A DNA stretch of 64,000 bases, taken from contig NZ_CP026121.1 in NCBI RefSeq assembly GCF_003330845.1, positions 5,871,501 through 5,935,500 of the forward strand, read 5' to 3'. Positions 56,641-64,000 of this stretch are shown here, piece by piece. A program made the translations under genes and the position numbers. Positions within the stretch are counted from its first letter, which is position 1, and each line of letters starts with the position of its first letter. The DNA comes from Streptomyces sp. Go-475. GTDB lineage: Bacteria; Actinomycetota; Actinomycetes; Streptomycetales; Streptomycetaceae. The notes beneath the pieces were generated by a model. The model was not told where the DNA came from. It made no database searches and saw only the letters and a list, made by a program, of their open reading frames with translations.

Positions 56641-57275
56641 ACGTCTCCCGCGATCGTGTTCCGCTCGCTCGGCTGCACGTACACCAGGCCGTCCCCCTCG
56701 AACCGCATCTGGAAGGCCTCGCCGCCGCCCTCGCCGAGCAGCGTGCGGAACGTCACACCGGACTGGAAGGACTGCCGCAGGTTCCCCTGGTGCGCCACGT
56801 ACGCGCCCGGGTCCACGGTCAGCGGGTACTGCGGGCTGACGCGCAGCACCACGGCCGGGCCGTCGGACATGATCGCGGCCTGGCCGTGGCCCTCGACGGT
56901 CGTCGTGAAGAGGCCGTTGCCCTGTGAGGCCCCGCGCAGGCCCGTGAACTCCGTCCCCGTGCGCAAGCCGCCGTCGGTCGCGAGCAGGTTGCTCGACTCC
57001 ACGTAGAGCTTGTCGCCCTGGACGCTGACCAGGTTGATCTCGGAGGCGCGGTCGGCGAACCAGCAGGTTCCGCGGCCCTTCACCTCCATCAACGTCATCT
57101 GCTCACCGGTCAGCCGCCGGGTCACCATGCCCCGGAGGCCCTCGCCGCCGCCGCTGAGCTTCTTGAAGGCCATCTCGCCGTCGTACGCGACCATCGAGCC
57201 GTTCTTCGCCTTCACGGCGTCTCCGGTCATGTCGACGGCGAGCACCTTGCTGCTCTGAAGTCGGAACATCGCCAC
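56637..57275 (-). CDS. AIM24-family protein, first gene of the trio
   Basis: Has 212 residues. The pattern is KNGSMVAYDGEMAFKK, VKGRGTCWFADRASEINLV and GNGLFTTTVEGHGQAAIMSDGPAVVL, clearly paralogous to the other two genes. It is the first gene of a three-gene coupled operon and has the promoter in 57276-57453. The trio organisation is shared by many actinobacteria, implying an interdependent complex. Confidence 0.88.
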   Translation of the reverse strand: MAMFRLQSSKVLAVDMTGDAVKAKNGSMVAYDGEMAFKKLSGGGEGLRGMVTRRLTGEQMTLMEVKGRGTCWFADRASEINLVSVQGDKLYVESSNLLATDGGLRTGTEFTGLRGASQGNGLFTTTVEGHGQAAIMSDGPAVVLRVSPQYPLTVDPGAYVAHQGNLRQSFQSGVTFRTLLGEGGGEAFQMRFEGDGLVYVQPSERNTIAGDV

Positions 57276-57453
57276 GTACGCGACGTTAGCCGCAGGCCGG
57301 GCGCCACGGACAGGGCCCCTGGGTGGAGAACGACCCTGACCGCACCCCTAGGGGCCGGGCCCCGAGGCGGTTTGTCACAATGGGCGGGACGCTTGTGCGT
57401 GCGTTCACAAAGCGTCAGGCCCCAGCAAGACCGTCTCTCACCGAAGGTGACCT

Positions 57454-57804
57454 GTGGACCTCAAGACCGCCACCGCCATCCGCCGCCTCCGCCTGGTCTC
57501 GGCCCCCGAGGCGATCTCCTTCCTCCTCCTGCTGGTCTGCTCGGTGCTGAAGCGGACCACGGACTTCAACGCCGTGCCGGTCATGGGCATGGTGCACGGC
57601 GTCCTCTTCATCCTGTACGTGATCTTCTGGGCGGACGCGTGGAACCGCGCGAAGTGGCCGGTGAAGACCGCCGCCCTGTACTTCGTGCTCTCGGTGCTGC
57701 CCGCCGGCGGGTTCTTCGCCGAGCGCAAGCTGCGGCGTGAGGCCGAGGACGCCGTGATCGCGTCCCGGGCGCGCCAGGAGAAGGAAGGGGCGGTGAAGGC
57801 GTGA
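57454..57804 (+). CDS. DUF3817 membrane protein
   Basis: Has 116 residues from GTG 57454 (GAAGGTGA upstream). Three hydrophobic helices are present with the family pattern [36 protein letters not shown] and a charged C-terminal tail. Its end overlaps the next gene (GTGA). A second member of the family is the partial gene at 63800. Role unknown. Confidence 0.85.
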   Translation: MDLKTATAIRRLRLVSAPEAISFLLLLVCSVLKRTTDFNAVPVMGMVHGVLFILYVIFWADAWNRAKWPVKTAALYFVLSVLPAGGFFAERKLRREAEDAVIASRARQEKEGAVKA

Positions 57805-58094
57805 TCGTCGCCTTTTCCGTGACGCCGCTGGGGGTCGGCGAGGACGTGGGCGAGTACGTCGCCGATGCCGTGCGGGTGGTCCGCGAGTCCGGCCTGCCGA
57901 ACCGCACCGACGCGATGTTCACGTCCGTCGAGGGCGAGTGGGACGAGGTCATGGACGTCGTCCGGCGCGCGGTCGAGGCCGTCGAGCGGCGGGCGCCCCG
58001 GGTCTCCCTCGTCCTGAAGGCGGACATCCGGCCCGGCGTGACGGACGGCCTCACGTCGAAGGTGGAGACGGTGGAGCGGCACCTCGCGGAGTAG
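57801..58094 (+). CDS. MTH1187-family thiamine-binding protein
   Basis: Has 97 residues from GTG 57801, coupled to the DUF3817 gene. The ferredoxin-like fold pattern is [51 protein letters not shown] and [12 protein letters not shown]. Relatives bind thiamine or its pyrimidine part and may be a reserve or delivery protein. It is the last gene before a strong terminator. Confidence 0.88.
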   Translation: MIVAFSVTPLGVGEDVGEYVADAVRVVRESGLPNRTDAMFTSVEGEWDEVMDVVRRAVEAVERRAPRVSLVLKADIRPGVTDGLTSKVETVERHLAE

Positions 58095-58118
58095 CCCCCG
58101 AAGGCAGCAGCGATGACG

Positions 58119-58146
58119 GAACCCCGGCCCGTGCGGGCCGGGGTTC
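58119..58146 (+). terminator. 12-bp perfect terminator stem
   Basis: GAACCCCGGCCC (58119-58130) pairs with GGGCCGGGGTTC (58135-58146) around a GTGC tetraloop, 24 bases after the thiamine-binding gene; it isolates the cslA cluster. Confidence 0.8.
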
Positions 58147-58248
58147 TCGTCGTTCCCGGGCCCCACCCGCCTGGACGCCCCCAGTTCGACACCGCCCCAA
58201 AGGTCCACTTTCGTATGGGTATCGGGTCCCAACCATCTGGAGGGCGCT

Positions 58249-60081
58249 GTGCGGCCGGAGGGCTACGACTACGACTCCCACAGCCGACTCGCCGGGCCGC
58301 TCACGGAGCCGTCCGGTGAGGCGTACCGCGTGCAGTACGCCTCGCTCCTCTCGCGCGAGCCCCGCCGAATACGAGCCGTCCTCCTGATGAGCCTCGCCCC
58401 GCTGCTCACCGGTGCCCTGCTGGTCTACCTCGTCTGGCCCACCCACTGGGTGGAGCGCGAGGGCGCCGAACGCTGGCTCATCGGCCTCGACGTCACCATG
58501 CTGATGGCGATCGGGCTCATCGAACTCTTCATGCTCGTCAACGTCGCCTCCGTCGCCCACGCCACGATGGTCGCCCGCGACCCCGTCCCCGTCGTCCCGG
58601 AACCCGGCACCCGCGTCGCCTTCCTCACCACGTACGTCCCCGGCAAGGAACCCCTCGCCATGGTCCGCGCGACCCTGGAGGGCGCCACCCGCATCCACCA
58701 CACCGGCCCCCTCGACGTCTGGCTCCTCGACGAGGGCGACGACCCCGACGCCAAGGCCCTGTGCGCGGAACTCGGCGTCCGGCACTTCACGCGGCTCGGC
58801 GTCCCCGAGTGGAACCGCTCCACGGGCGTCCACAAGGCCCGTACCAAGCACGGGAACTACAACGCCTGGATCGCCATGCACGGCGACGCCTACGACTTCT
58901 TCGCCTCCGTCGACACCGACCACGTCCCGCACCCCGACTTCCTGGAGCGGATGATGGGGTACTTCAGGGACCCGGACGTGGCCTTCGTCGTCGGCCCCCA
59001 GGTGTACGGCAACTACCACAACCCCGTCACCAAGGCCGCCGAGTCCCAGCAGTTCCTCTTCCACGCCCTGATCCAGCGCGCCGGGAACCGGTACCGCGCC
59101 CCCATGTTCGTCGGCACCAACAACGTCGTCCGGATCTCCGCCGTCAAGCAGATCGGCGGCCTGTACGACTCCATCACCGAGGACATGGCCACCGGCTTCG
59201 AGATCCACCGGCACCGCAACCCGGCCACGCACCGCCACTGGTGCTCCGTCTACACCCCGGACGTGCTCGCCGTCGGCGAGGGCCCCGCCTCCTGGACCGA
59301 CTTCTTCACCCAGCAGATGCGCTGGTCGCGCGGCACCTACGAGACGCTCCTCAAGCAGTACTGGAAGGCGCCCTTCAGCATGCCCCCGGGCCGCCTGCTC
59401 TCCTACACGCTGATGCTCGTCTACTACCCGATGACGGCCGTCAACTGGCTGCTCGGCATCCTCAGCTGCTTCCTCTTCCTCTGGTTCGGCGCCTCCGGCA
59501 CCCAGGTCTCCGCCTCGGTCTGGATGATGCTCTACAGCGACGCCGCCGCCCTCCAGATCGGCCTGTACCTGTGGAACCGCCGCCACAACGTCAGCCCCCA
59601 CGAGCCGGAGGGCTCCGGCGGCCTGGCCGGCATGGCGATGTCGGCCCTGTCCGCGCCGATCTACCTCAAGTCCCTGGGCGAGGCCCTGCTGCGCCGTCCC
59701 AGCAGGTTCGTCGTCACGCCCAAGGGCGGTGACGCCAGCCCCGACCGGCCCGCCACCTTCCGCATCCACCTCTTCTGGGCGGCCCTGCTGGCCACGTCCC
59801 TGGCCGCCTCGGCCGCCCTGGACCACACGCACGCCGCGATGCGCACCTGGGCCGTCCTCGCCATGGCCATATCCCTGGCCCCGGCCGCGGTGTGGGCCGC
59901 CACGCTCCTCAAGGAGTACCGGGAGCGCCGGCCCGAGCCCGCACCGGCGCCCACGCCCACCCCGGCGCACGCGCGCGTGCCCGAGAGCAAGGAGCCCGCC
60001 CCGACCGCCACCGCCGCCCCGGCCCTCGCCACCGCGTCCCCGGCGGCCCCGGTCTCCGGCACCCCGACAGGAGGCAACTAG
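58249..60081 (+). CDS. cslA: CslA-type family 2 glycosyltransferase (cellulose synthase-like)
   Basis: Membrane enzyme making a beta-glucan exported at hyphal tips. It has 610 residues from GTG 58249 behind CTGGAGGG. Two membrane helices lie at about 41-63 and 79-101. The GT-A domain follows with DEGDD (161-165), DTD (222-224), TED (310-312) and QQMRW (355-359), the full D,D,D,QxxRW set of processive synthases. About four helices and a Pro/Ala-rich C-terminal tail finish it. Directly followed by glxA, 3 bases away, as in other Streptomyces where the pair is needed for tip glycan and pellet formation. Confidence 0.93.
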   Translation: MRPEGYDYDSHSRLAGPLTEPSGEAYRVQYASLLSREPRRIRAVLLMSLAPLLTGALLVYLVWPTHWVEREGAERWLIGLDVTMLMAIGLIELFMLVNVASVAHATMVARDPVPVVPEPGTRVAFLTTYVPGKEPLAMVRATLEGATRIHHTGPLDVWLLDEGDDPDAKALCAELGVRHFTRLGVPEWNRSTGVHKARTKHGNYNAWIAMHGDAYDFFASVDTDHVPHPDFLERMMGYFRDPDVAFVVGPQVYGNYHNPVTKAAESQQFLFHALIQRAGNRYRAPMFVGTNNVVRISAVKQIGGLYDSITEDMATGFEIHRHRNPATHRHWCSVYTPDVLAVGEGPASWTDFFTQQMRWSRGTYETLLKQYWKAPFSMPPGRLLSYTLMLVYYPMTAVNWLLGILSCFLFLWFGASGTQVSASVWMMLYSDAAALQIGLYLWNRRHNVSPHEPEGSGGLAGMAMSALSAPIYLKSLGEALLRRPSRFVVTPKGGDASPDRPATFRIHLFWAALLATSLAASAALDHTHAAMRTWAVLAMAISLAPAAVWAATLLKEYRERRPEPAPAPTPTPAHARVPESKEPAPTATAAPALATASPAAPVSGTPTGGN

Positions 60082-60084
60082 GCC

Positions 60085-62040
60085 ATGGCCTACCAGCCCT
60101 CGCAGAAGACCAAGAAGACCGTCCTGGGCATCGGCGGCATCGCGGTCCTGGCGAGCCTCAACGCCCCGGCCGCCCTCGACTTCGTCTCCGAGCAGTACCA
60201 CGAGTACGAGATCGCCCAGCCCGAGTACAAGGCGAAGTACGGCTCCTGGGACCAGGTCGACATCCCCGAGGAGTACCGCACCAACGCCATCCACGCCGCC
60301 CTGCTGCACACCGGCAAGGTGCTGATCGTCGCCGGGTCGGGCAACGAGCAGCGCAAGTTCGACAAGGGCGAGTTCGACACCGTCCTGTGGGACCCGGAGA
60401 AGAACACCTTCAAGAAGGTCCCCACCCCGGAGGACTTCTTCTGCGCCGGGCACGCGCAGCTCCCCGACGGCCGTCTGCTCGTGGCCGGCGGCACCGCCCG
60501 CTACGAGCTCCTCGACGGCGAGGTGACCCGGGCCGGCGGCGGCATGCGCGTGAAGAACGAGAGCCCCGACAAGGCCGTGCACCTGAAGAAGGGCACCCGC
60601 TTCCGCTCCCCGGCCGGCGTCGAGTACGTCACCAAGTTCGACGTGACCGTCCCCAAGGCCAAGCGCAGCTTCAAGGTGTCGTACAACAGCCGCGGCGTCA
60701 TGCAGCCCTGGCGCACCAAGGTCACGGCCAGCGAGGCCCGGGTCTTCGTCGAGGCGGTGAAGAAGGGCCCGCTGTCGGTCACGCAGAAGCAGGCGCAGTA
60801 CGAGATCGTCGGCCTGAAGGGAAAGGACGCCGACAACGTCTACGGCCTGTCGGAGAAGATCACCCTGGACAAGCAGGACTTCCAGGGCATCCGCGCCGCC
60901 TACGAGTTCGACCCGAAGGCCGAGAAGTACGTCCCCGTCGACCCGATGGACAAGGCCCGCTGGTACCCGACGCTGGTCGGCTTGGACGACGGCCGGGTCC
61001 TCGCGGTGTCCGGCCTGGACGACGTCGGCATGATCGACCCCGGGGACAACGAAATCTACGACCCGGAGACCAAGAAGTGGTCACCCGGGCCCAAGCGGTA
61101 CTTCCCGACGTACCCCGCGCTGTTCCTCACCAAGGGCGGCAAGCTGTTCTACTCCGCCTCCAACGCCGGCTACGGGCCCGCCGACCACGGGCGCGAGCCG
61201 GGGCTGTGGGACCTGGAGTCCAACACCTTCCGCAAGGTGCCGGGGCTGACGGACCTCGACCAGACGGAGACCTCGGCCTCGGTGCTGCTGCCCCCGGCGC
61301 AGGAGCAGAAGGTGATGATCCTGGGCGGAGGGGGCGTCGGCGAGTCGAAGAAGTCGACCCCGCGCACGGCCGTGGTGGACCTGAAGAAGGACAACCCGGC
61401 CTTCGAGGACGGGCCCGACCTGCCGCAGGGCACCCGCTACCTGAACAGCGTGATCATGCCGGACGACACCGTGTTCACGTCCAACGGCTCCCGGGACTAC
61501 CGCGGGCGCAGCGCCAGCAACATCCTCAAGGCGCAGTTCTACGACCCGAAGACCAACGCCTTCCGGGAGGCCGCCGCGCCGCGGGTGGGCCGCAACTACC
61601 ACTCCGAGGCGCTGCTGCTGCCCGACGGCCGGATCGCCACCTTCGGCTCCGACCCGCTCTTCGACGACCAGCAGAACACCAAACTGGGCCACTTCGAGCA
61701 GCGCATGGAGGTCTTCACCCCGCCCGCGCTGCACAGGAACCCGCAGAACCGGCCCGTGCTGAAGGGCGGTCCGAAGACCCTGGACGACGACCACCGCGTC
61801 ACCTTCCGCACGGACCACCCGGAGCGGGTGGCCGAGGCCCGGCTGATGCGCCCCAGCGCGGTCACGCACACCACGGACGTCGAGCAGCGCTCCATCGAGC
61901 TGGACATCACCAGGAAGGGCGACGCGGTGACGTTCGACGTGCCGCGCGACCCGGCGCTCGTGCCGCCCGGCTGGTACATGCTGTTCGTGACGGACGCCGA
62001 GGGCACGCCGTCCAAGGCCGAGTGGATCCACGTGGAGTGA
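60085..62040 (+). CDS. glxA: GlxA-type copper-radical oxidase
   Basis: Galactose-oxidase-like kelch-propeller enzyme that oxidises the nascent glycan at the tip. It has 651 residues from ATG 60085 (AGGAGG upstream). The N-terminus is a short hydrophobic anchor (about 12-30). The redox and copper residues of the family are all present: Cys120 (DFFCAGH) for the Tyr cross-link to Tyr294 (ARWYPTLVG), and ligands Tyr505-His506 (GRNYHSEAL) and His595 (AVTHTTDVEQR). Kelch repeats run 110-530, and a C-terminal Ig-like domain closes the protein. It is in one operon with cslA. Confidence 0.94.
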   Translation: MAYQPSQKTKKTVLGIGGIAVLASLNAPAALDFVSEQYHEYEIAQPEYKAKYGSWDQVDIPEEYRTNAIHAALLHTGKVLIVAGSGNEQRKFDKGEFDTVLWDPEKNTFKKVPTPEDFFCAGHAQLPDGRLLVAGGTARYELLDGEVTRAGGGMRVKNESPDKAVHLKKGTRFRSPAGVEYVTKFDVTVPKAKRSFKVSYNSRGVMQPWRTKVTASEARVFVEAVKKGPLSVTQKQAQYEIVGLKGKDADNVYGLSEKITLDKQDFQGIRAAYEFDPKAEKYVPVDPMDKARWYPTLVGLDDGRVLAVSGLDDVGMIDPGDNEIYDPETKKWSPGPKRYFPTYPALFLTKGGKLFYSASNAGYGPADHGREPGLWDLESNTFRKVPGLTDLDQTETSASVLLPPAQEQKVMILGGGGVGESKKSTPRTAVVDLKKDNPAFEDGPDLPQGTRYLNSVIMPDDTVFTSNGSRDYRGRSASNILKAQFYDPKTNAFREAAAPRVGRNYHSEALLLPDGRIATFGSDPLFDDQQNTKLGHFEQRMEVFTPPALHRNPQNRPVLKGGPKTLDDDHRVTFRTDHPERVAEARLMRPSAVTHTTDVEQRSIELDITRKGDAVTFDVPRDPALVPPGWYMLFVTDAEGTPSKAEWIHVE

Positions 62041-62070
62041 GCGAACGGGGTTCGGTGAGCGGGGGCCGGG

Positions 62071-63066
62071 TCAGCCCTTGGCGTTGCGCGCCAGCTCCAG
62101 GGCGTACTCCGGCCACCAGCGCCCGGCGGCCGGGCCGCCCTCGCAGGTGCCGTCCGACTCGCCGGGCCGCTTGATCCACAGGTAGGCGTCGACGACGGGC
62201 CGGCCGGTGGCGGTCGTGGGCGGGGTGCCGAGCGCCCGGCCCGGCGGGTTGCACCAGACGCCGGGCAGGGGGCCGTTGCCGTTGCGGCTGGTGTCGACGA
62301 CGAAGTGCTTGCCGCCGAGGGCCTCGGCGAGCCGGACGCCGTACTCCGTGGTCACCTCGTCGGTCTGGAAGTTGGAGACGTTGAGCGCGAAGCCGTCGGC
62401 CTGTTCGATACCGGCCCGCTTCAGCGGCTCGACCAGCTTCTGCGACTCCCGGATCCAGTCCGCGTTGCCCGCGTCCAGGTACACCTTGGTGTTGGGCTGC
62501 TGCTTCAGCCGGGCGATGGCCTCGCCGAGCAGCTGCTCGCGCTCGGCGTGGTACTCGCCGGGTGTGCAGCCGTCCACGACGTGCGCGACCGCGTCGGGCT
62601 CCAGGACGACCAGGGCCTCGGCCTCGCCGAGGGCGCCGGCGAACTTCCCGATCCAGTCCCGGTAGGCGCCCGCGTCCGCCGCCCCGCCCGCGGAGTGCTG
62701 GCCGCAGTCCCGGTGCGGGATGTTGTAGGCGACGAAGACCGCCGTCTTCCCCTCCCGGCTCGCGGCCGAGGCCGCCGCCCTCACCGCCGGGGACGGGTCG
62801 GTCTCGCCCGCCGGCCACAGGGCGACCGGCTGGTCGGCGATCCGCCGGATCAGCTGGGCGTCCTGCCCCCGGCCCTGCCGCTGCCAGAGCTGCGCCTGCC
62901 GGGCGGCGGGGCTCTGCGGGTCGACCCAGAAGGGGGAGGTGCCGGCCGCGTAGGCGGCCTTCGTGGTGTCGGCGCCGGGGTCGGGCGCCGGGTCGGCGCC
63001 GGACGAGCAGCCCGCAGCGAGACCGAGCACCGCGAGTGCCGCGAGGGCGTGGATCAGCCGGGTCAT
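62071..63066 (-). CDS. GH6-family endoglucanase (CslZ-like) lipoprotein
   Basis: Has 331 residues from ATG 63066. It likely hydrolyses beta-1,4-glucan, trimming the CslA product. The signal region ends LAVLGLAAGC20, a lipobox-like cysteine, so it is probably attached outside the membrane. The GH6 core has FVAYNIPHRDCGQHSAGG with the catalytic-acid Asp, LEPDAVAHV, VYLDAGNADWI and VDTSRNGNGP. The gene converges on glxA (30 bases apart), the arrangement known for cslA-glxA-cslZ. GH6 assignment is firm; the precise role is by context. Confidence 0.9.
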   Translation of the reverse strand: MTRLIHALAALAVLGLAAGCSSGADPAPDPGADTTKAAYAAGTSPFWVDPQSPAARQAQLWQRQGRGQDAQLIRRIADQPVALWPAGETDPSPAVRAAASAASREGKTAVFVAYNIPHRDCGQHSAGGAADAGAYRDWIGKFAGALGEAEALVVLEPDAVAHVVDGCTPGEYHAEREQLLGEAIARLKQQPNTKVYLDAGNADWIRESQKLVEPLKRAGIEQADGFALNVSNFQTDEVTTEYGVRLAEALGGKHFVVDTSRNGNGPLPGVWCNPPGRALGTPPTTATGRPVVDAYLWIKRPGESDGTCEGGPAAGRWWPEYALELARNAKG

Positions 63067-63246
63067 GCCGCTCCCTGAGAGGAAGGTGACGTTCAGTGAT
63101 GAATCCGGCAGCAATCGTTACACATCGAAACGAATCGGCAGGGAAAGGACATGAGGCGACCGCGTCCCGGCGCCGGAGCCCCGGCGCTCGGCCCGAAGGG
63201 CGAGACGGGGCTGACCACCATGTGACCGGCCGGTAAGGTCGGGTTC

Positions 63247-63756
63247 GTGCCGAAGCCGCTCAGTCTCTCCTTCGATCCGATCGCGCGCGCCGACGAACGC
63301 TGGAAGCAGCGCTGGGGAAACGTACCGTCCATGGCCGCGATCACCTCGATCATGCGCGCCCAGCAGATCCTGCTCGCCGAGGTCGACGCGGTGGTCAAGC
63401 CCTACGGCCTGACGTTCGCGCGCTACGAGGCGCTGGTGCTGCTCACCTTCTCCAAGTCCGGCGAGCTGCCGATGTCCAAGATCGGCGAGCGGCTCATGGT
63501 GCATCCCACGTCCGTGACGAACACCGTGGACCGCCTGGTCAGGTCGGGCCTGGTGGCCAAGCGGCCGAACCCCAACGACGGGCGCGGCACCCTCGCCAGC
63601 ATCACCGGCAAGGGCCGCGAGGTGGTCGAGGCGGCCACCCGCGACCTGATGGCGATGGACTTCGGGCTCGGGGTGTACGACGCGGAGGAGTGCGCGGAGA
63701 TCTTCGCGATGCTGCGGCCGCTGCGGATCGCGGCGGGCGACTTCGAGGAGCAGTGA
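63247..63756 (+). CDS. MarR-family regulator
   Basis: Has 169 residues from GTG 63247. The winged helix core reads YGLTFARYEALVLLTFSKSGELPMSKIGERLMVHPTSVTNTV and VAKRPNPNDGRGTLASITGKG, typical of MarR DNA-binding and wing elements. It has no close palindrome upstream. It precedes the partial DUF3817 gene by 43 bases and could regulate it. Confidence 0.92.
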   Translation: MPKPLSLSFDPIARADERWKQRWGNVPSMAAITSIMRAQQILLAEVDAVVKPYGLTFARYEALVLLTFSKSGELPMSKIGERLMVHPTSVTNTVDRLVRSGLVAKRPNPNDGRGTLASITGKGREVVEAATRDLMAMDFGLGVYDAEECAEIFAMLRPLRIAAGDFEEQ

Positions 63757-63799
63757 CCCCGGGCAAGATCTCCCGGAACGGGTCGTTACGCTCGACGGC

Positions 63800-64000
63800 A
63801 TGAAAAAGAGCGTGCTGACGCGCTATCGCGTGATGGCCTATGTCACCGGCGTCCTGCTGGTCCTGCTGACCCTCGGCATGATCGGCAAGTACGTGCTCGA
63901 CCTGAACGGCGCCGCCGACTTCACGCGCGTCGTCAGCATCGCGCACGGCTGGCTGTACGTGGTCTACCTGATCTTCGCCTTCGATCTGGGCTCCAAGGCG
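63800..64000 (+). CDS. DUF3817 membrane protein, 5' part (3' end outside window)
   Basis: The first 67 residues are visible, from ATG 63800. They show a basic start (MKKSVLTRYRVMAY), one helix VTGVLLVLLTLGMIGKYVL and the family signature SIAHGWLYVVYLIFAFDLG. No clear ribosome site is seen before the ATG. It is the second DUF3817 member in this window, the other being at 57454. Confidence 0.85.
   Translation, partial: MKKSVLTRYRVMAYVTGVLLVLLTLGMIGKYVLDLNGAADFTRVVSIAHGWLYVVYLIFAFDLGSKA

Overview
This window is very high-GC actinobacterial chromosome, almost certainly Streptomyces. The evidence is strong third-position G/C bias, frequent GTG and TTG starts, coupled ATGA/GTGA overlaps, an actinobacterial-type Rho, the mismatch endonuclease NucS, F420-dependent enzymes and the Streptomyces-specific filament proteins FilP and Scy. 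From memory of that genome, most of the gene order follows the Streptomyces coelicolor core region from hom (SCO5354) to just before icmA. No tRNA, rRNA, phage, insertion sequence or CRISPR array was seen.

Layout. 1-3174: threonine pathway (hom 3' end, thrC, thrB). 3175-5650: long leader, rho and a strong terminator. 5714-8862: a secreted trypsin-like protease with FG-GAP repeats and an LCP cell-wall ligase. 8919-15547: translation and envelope genes (rpmE behind a SigR-type promoter, prfA, prmC, tsaC, an LMW-phosphatase-like protein lacking its nucleophile, an SHMT-like enzyme, a WecA-type transferase). 15704-23710: the ATP synthase operon atpIBEFHAGDC, with a TGTGA-N6-TCACG operator at its head, an apparent one-base frameshift in atpF and a 17-bp terminator stem at its end.

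23749-33187: DUF2550 protein, a family 18 chitinase with direct repeats over its promoter, a NarL-type two-component pair, small membrane proteins, a PduO-type adenosyltransferase, a TetR-controlled ABC exporter, 3-hydroxybutyryl-CoA dehydrogenase and a STAS protein. 33455-43201: a membrane-anchored STAND-like ATPase, nucS, a conserved actinobacterial protein, a luciferase-like oxidoreductase, a small Cys/His protein and two paralogous ABC-2 transporter pairs. 43232-48298: the polar-growth coiled-coil genes filP and scy.

48531-51325: methylmalonyl-CoA epimerase, a thiolase and MeaB, which fit short-chain acyl-CoA metabolism. 51326-51706: intergenic inverted repeats, including a dispersed Streptomyces repeat. 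51707-57275: a PepSY lipoprotein-like secreted protein divergent from an OmpR/HK pair, a MarR regulator and three coupled AIM24-family genes. 57454-64000: DUF3817 and thiamine-binding proteins, then a CslA-GlxA-GH6 cluster for synthesis and processing of a tip-associated beta-glucan, a second MarR gene and a partial DUF3817 gene.

Two themes recur: apical growth and envelope building (LCP, WecA-type, FilP, Scy, CslA/GlxA/GH6), and central energy and acyl-CoA metabolism (ATP synthase, Mce, MeaB, thiolase, HBDH). The most notable anomalies are the atpF frameshift, the Cys-to-Ser change in the LMW-phosphatase-like protein, the Walker A Lys-to-Arg change in the STAND-like protein and the cslA cluster sitting in this neighbourhood.
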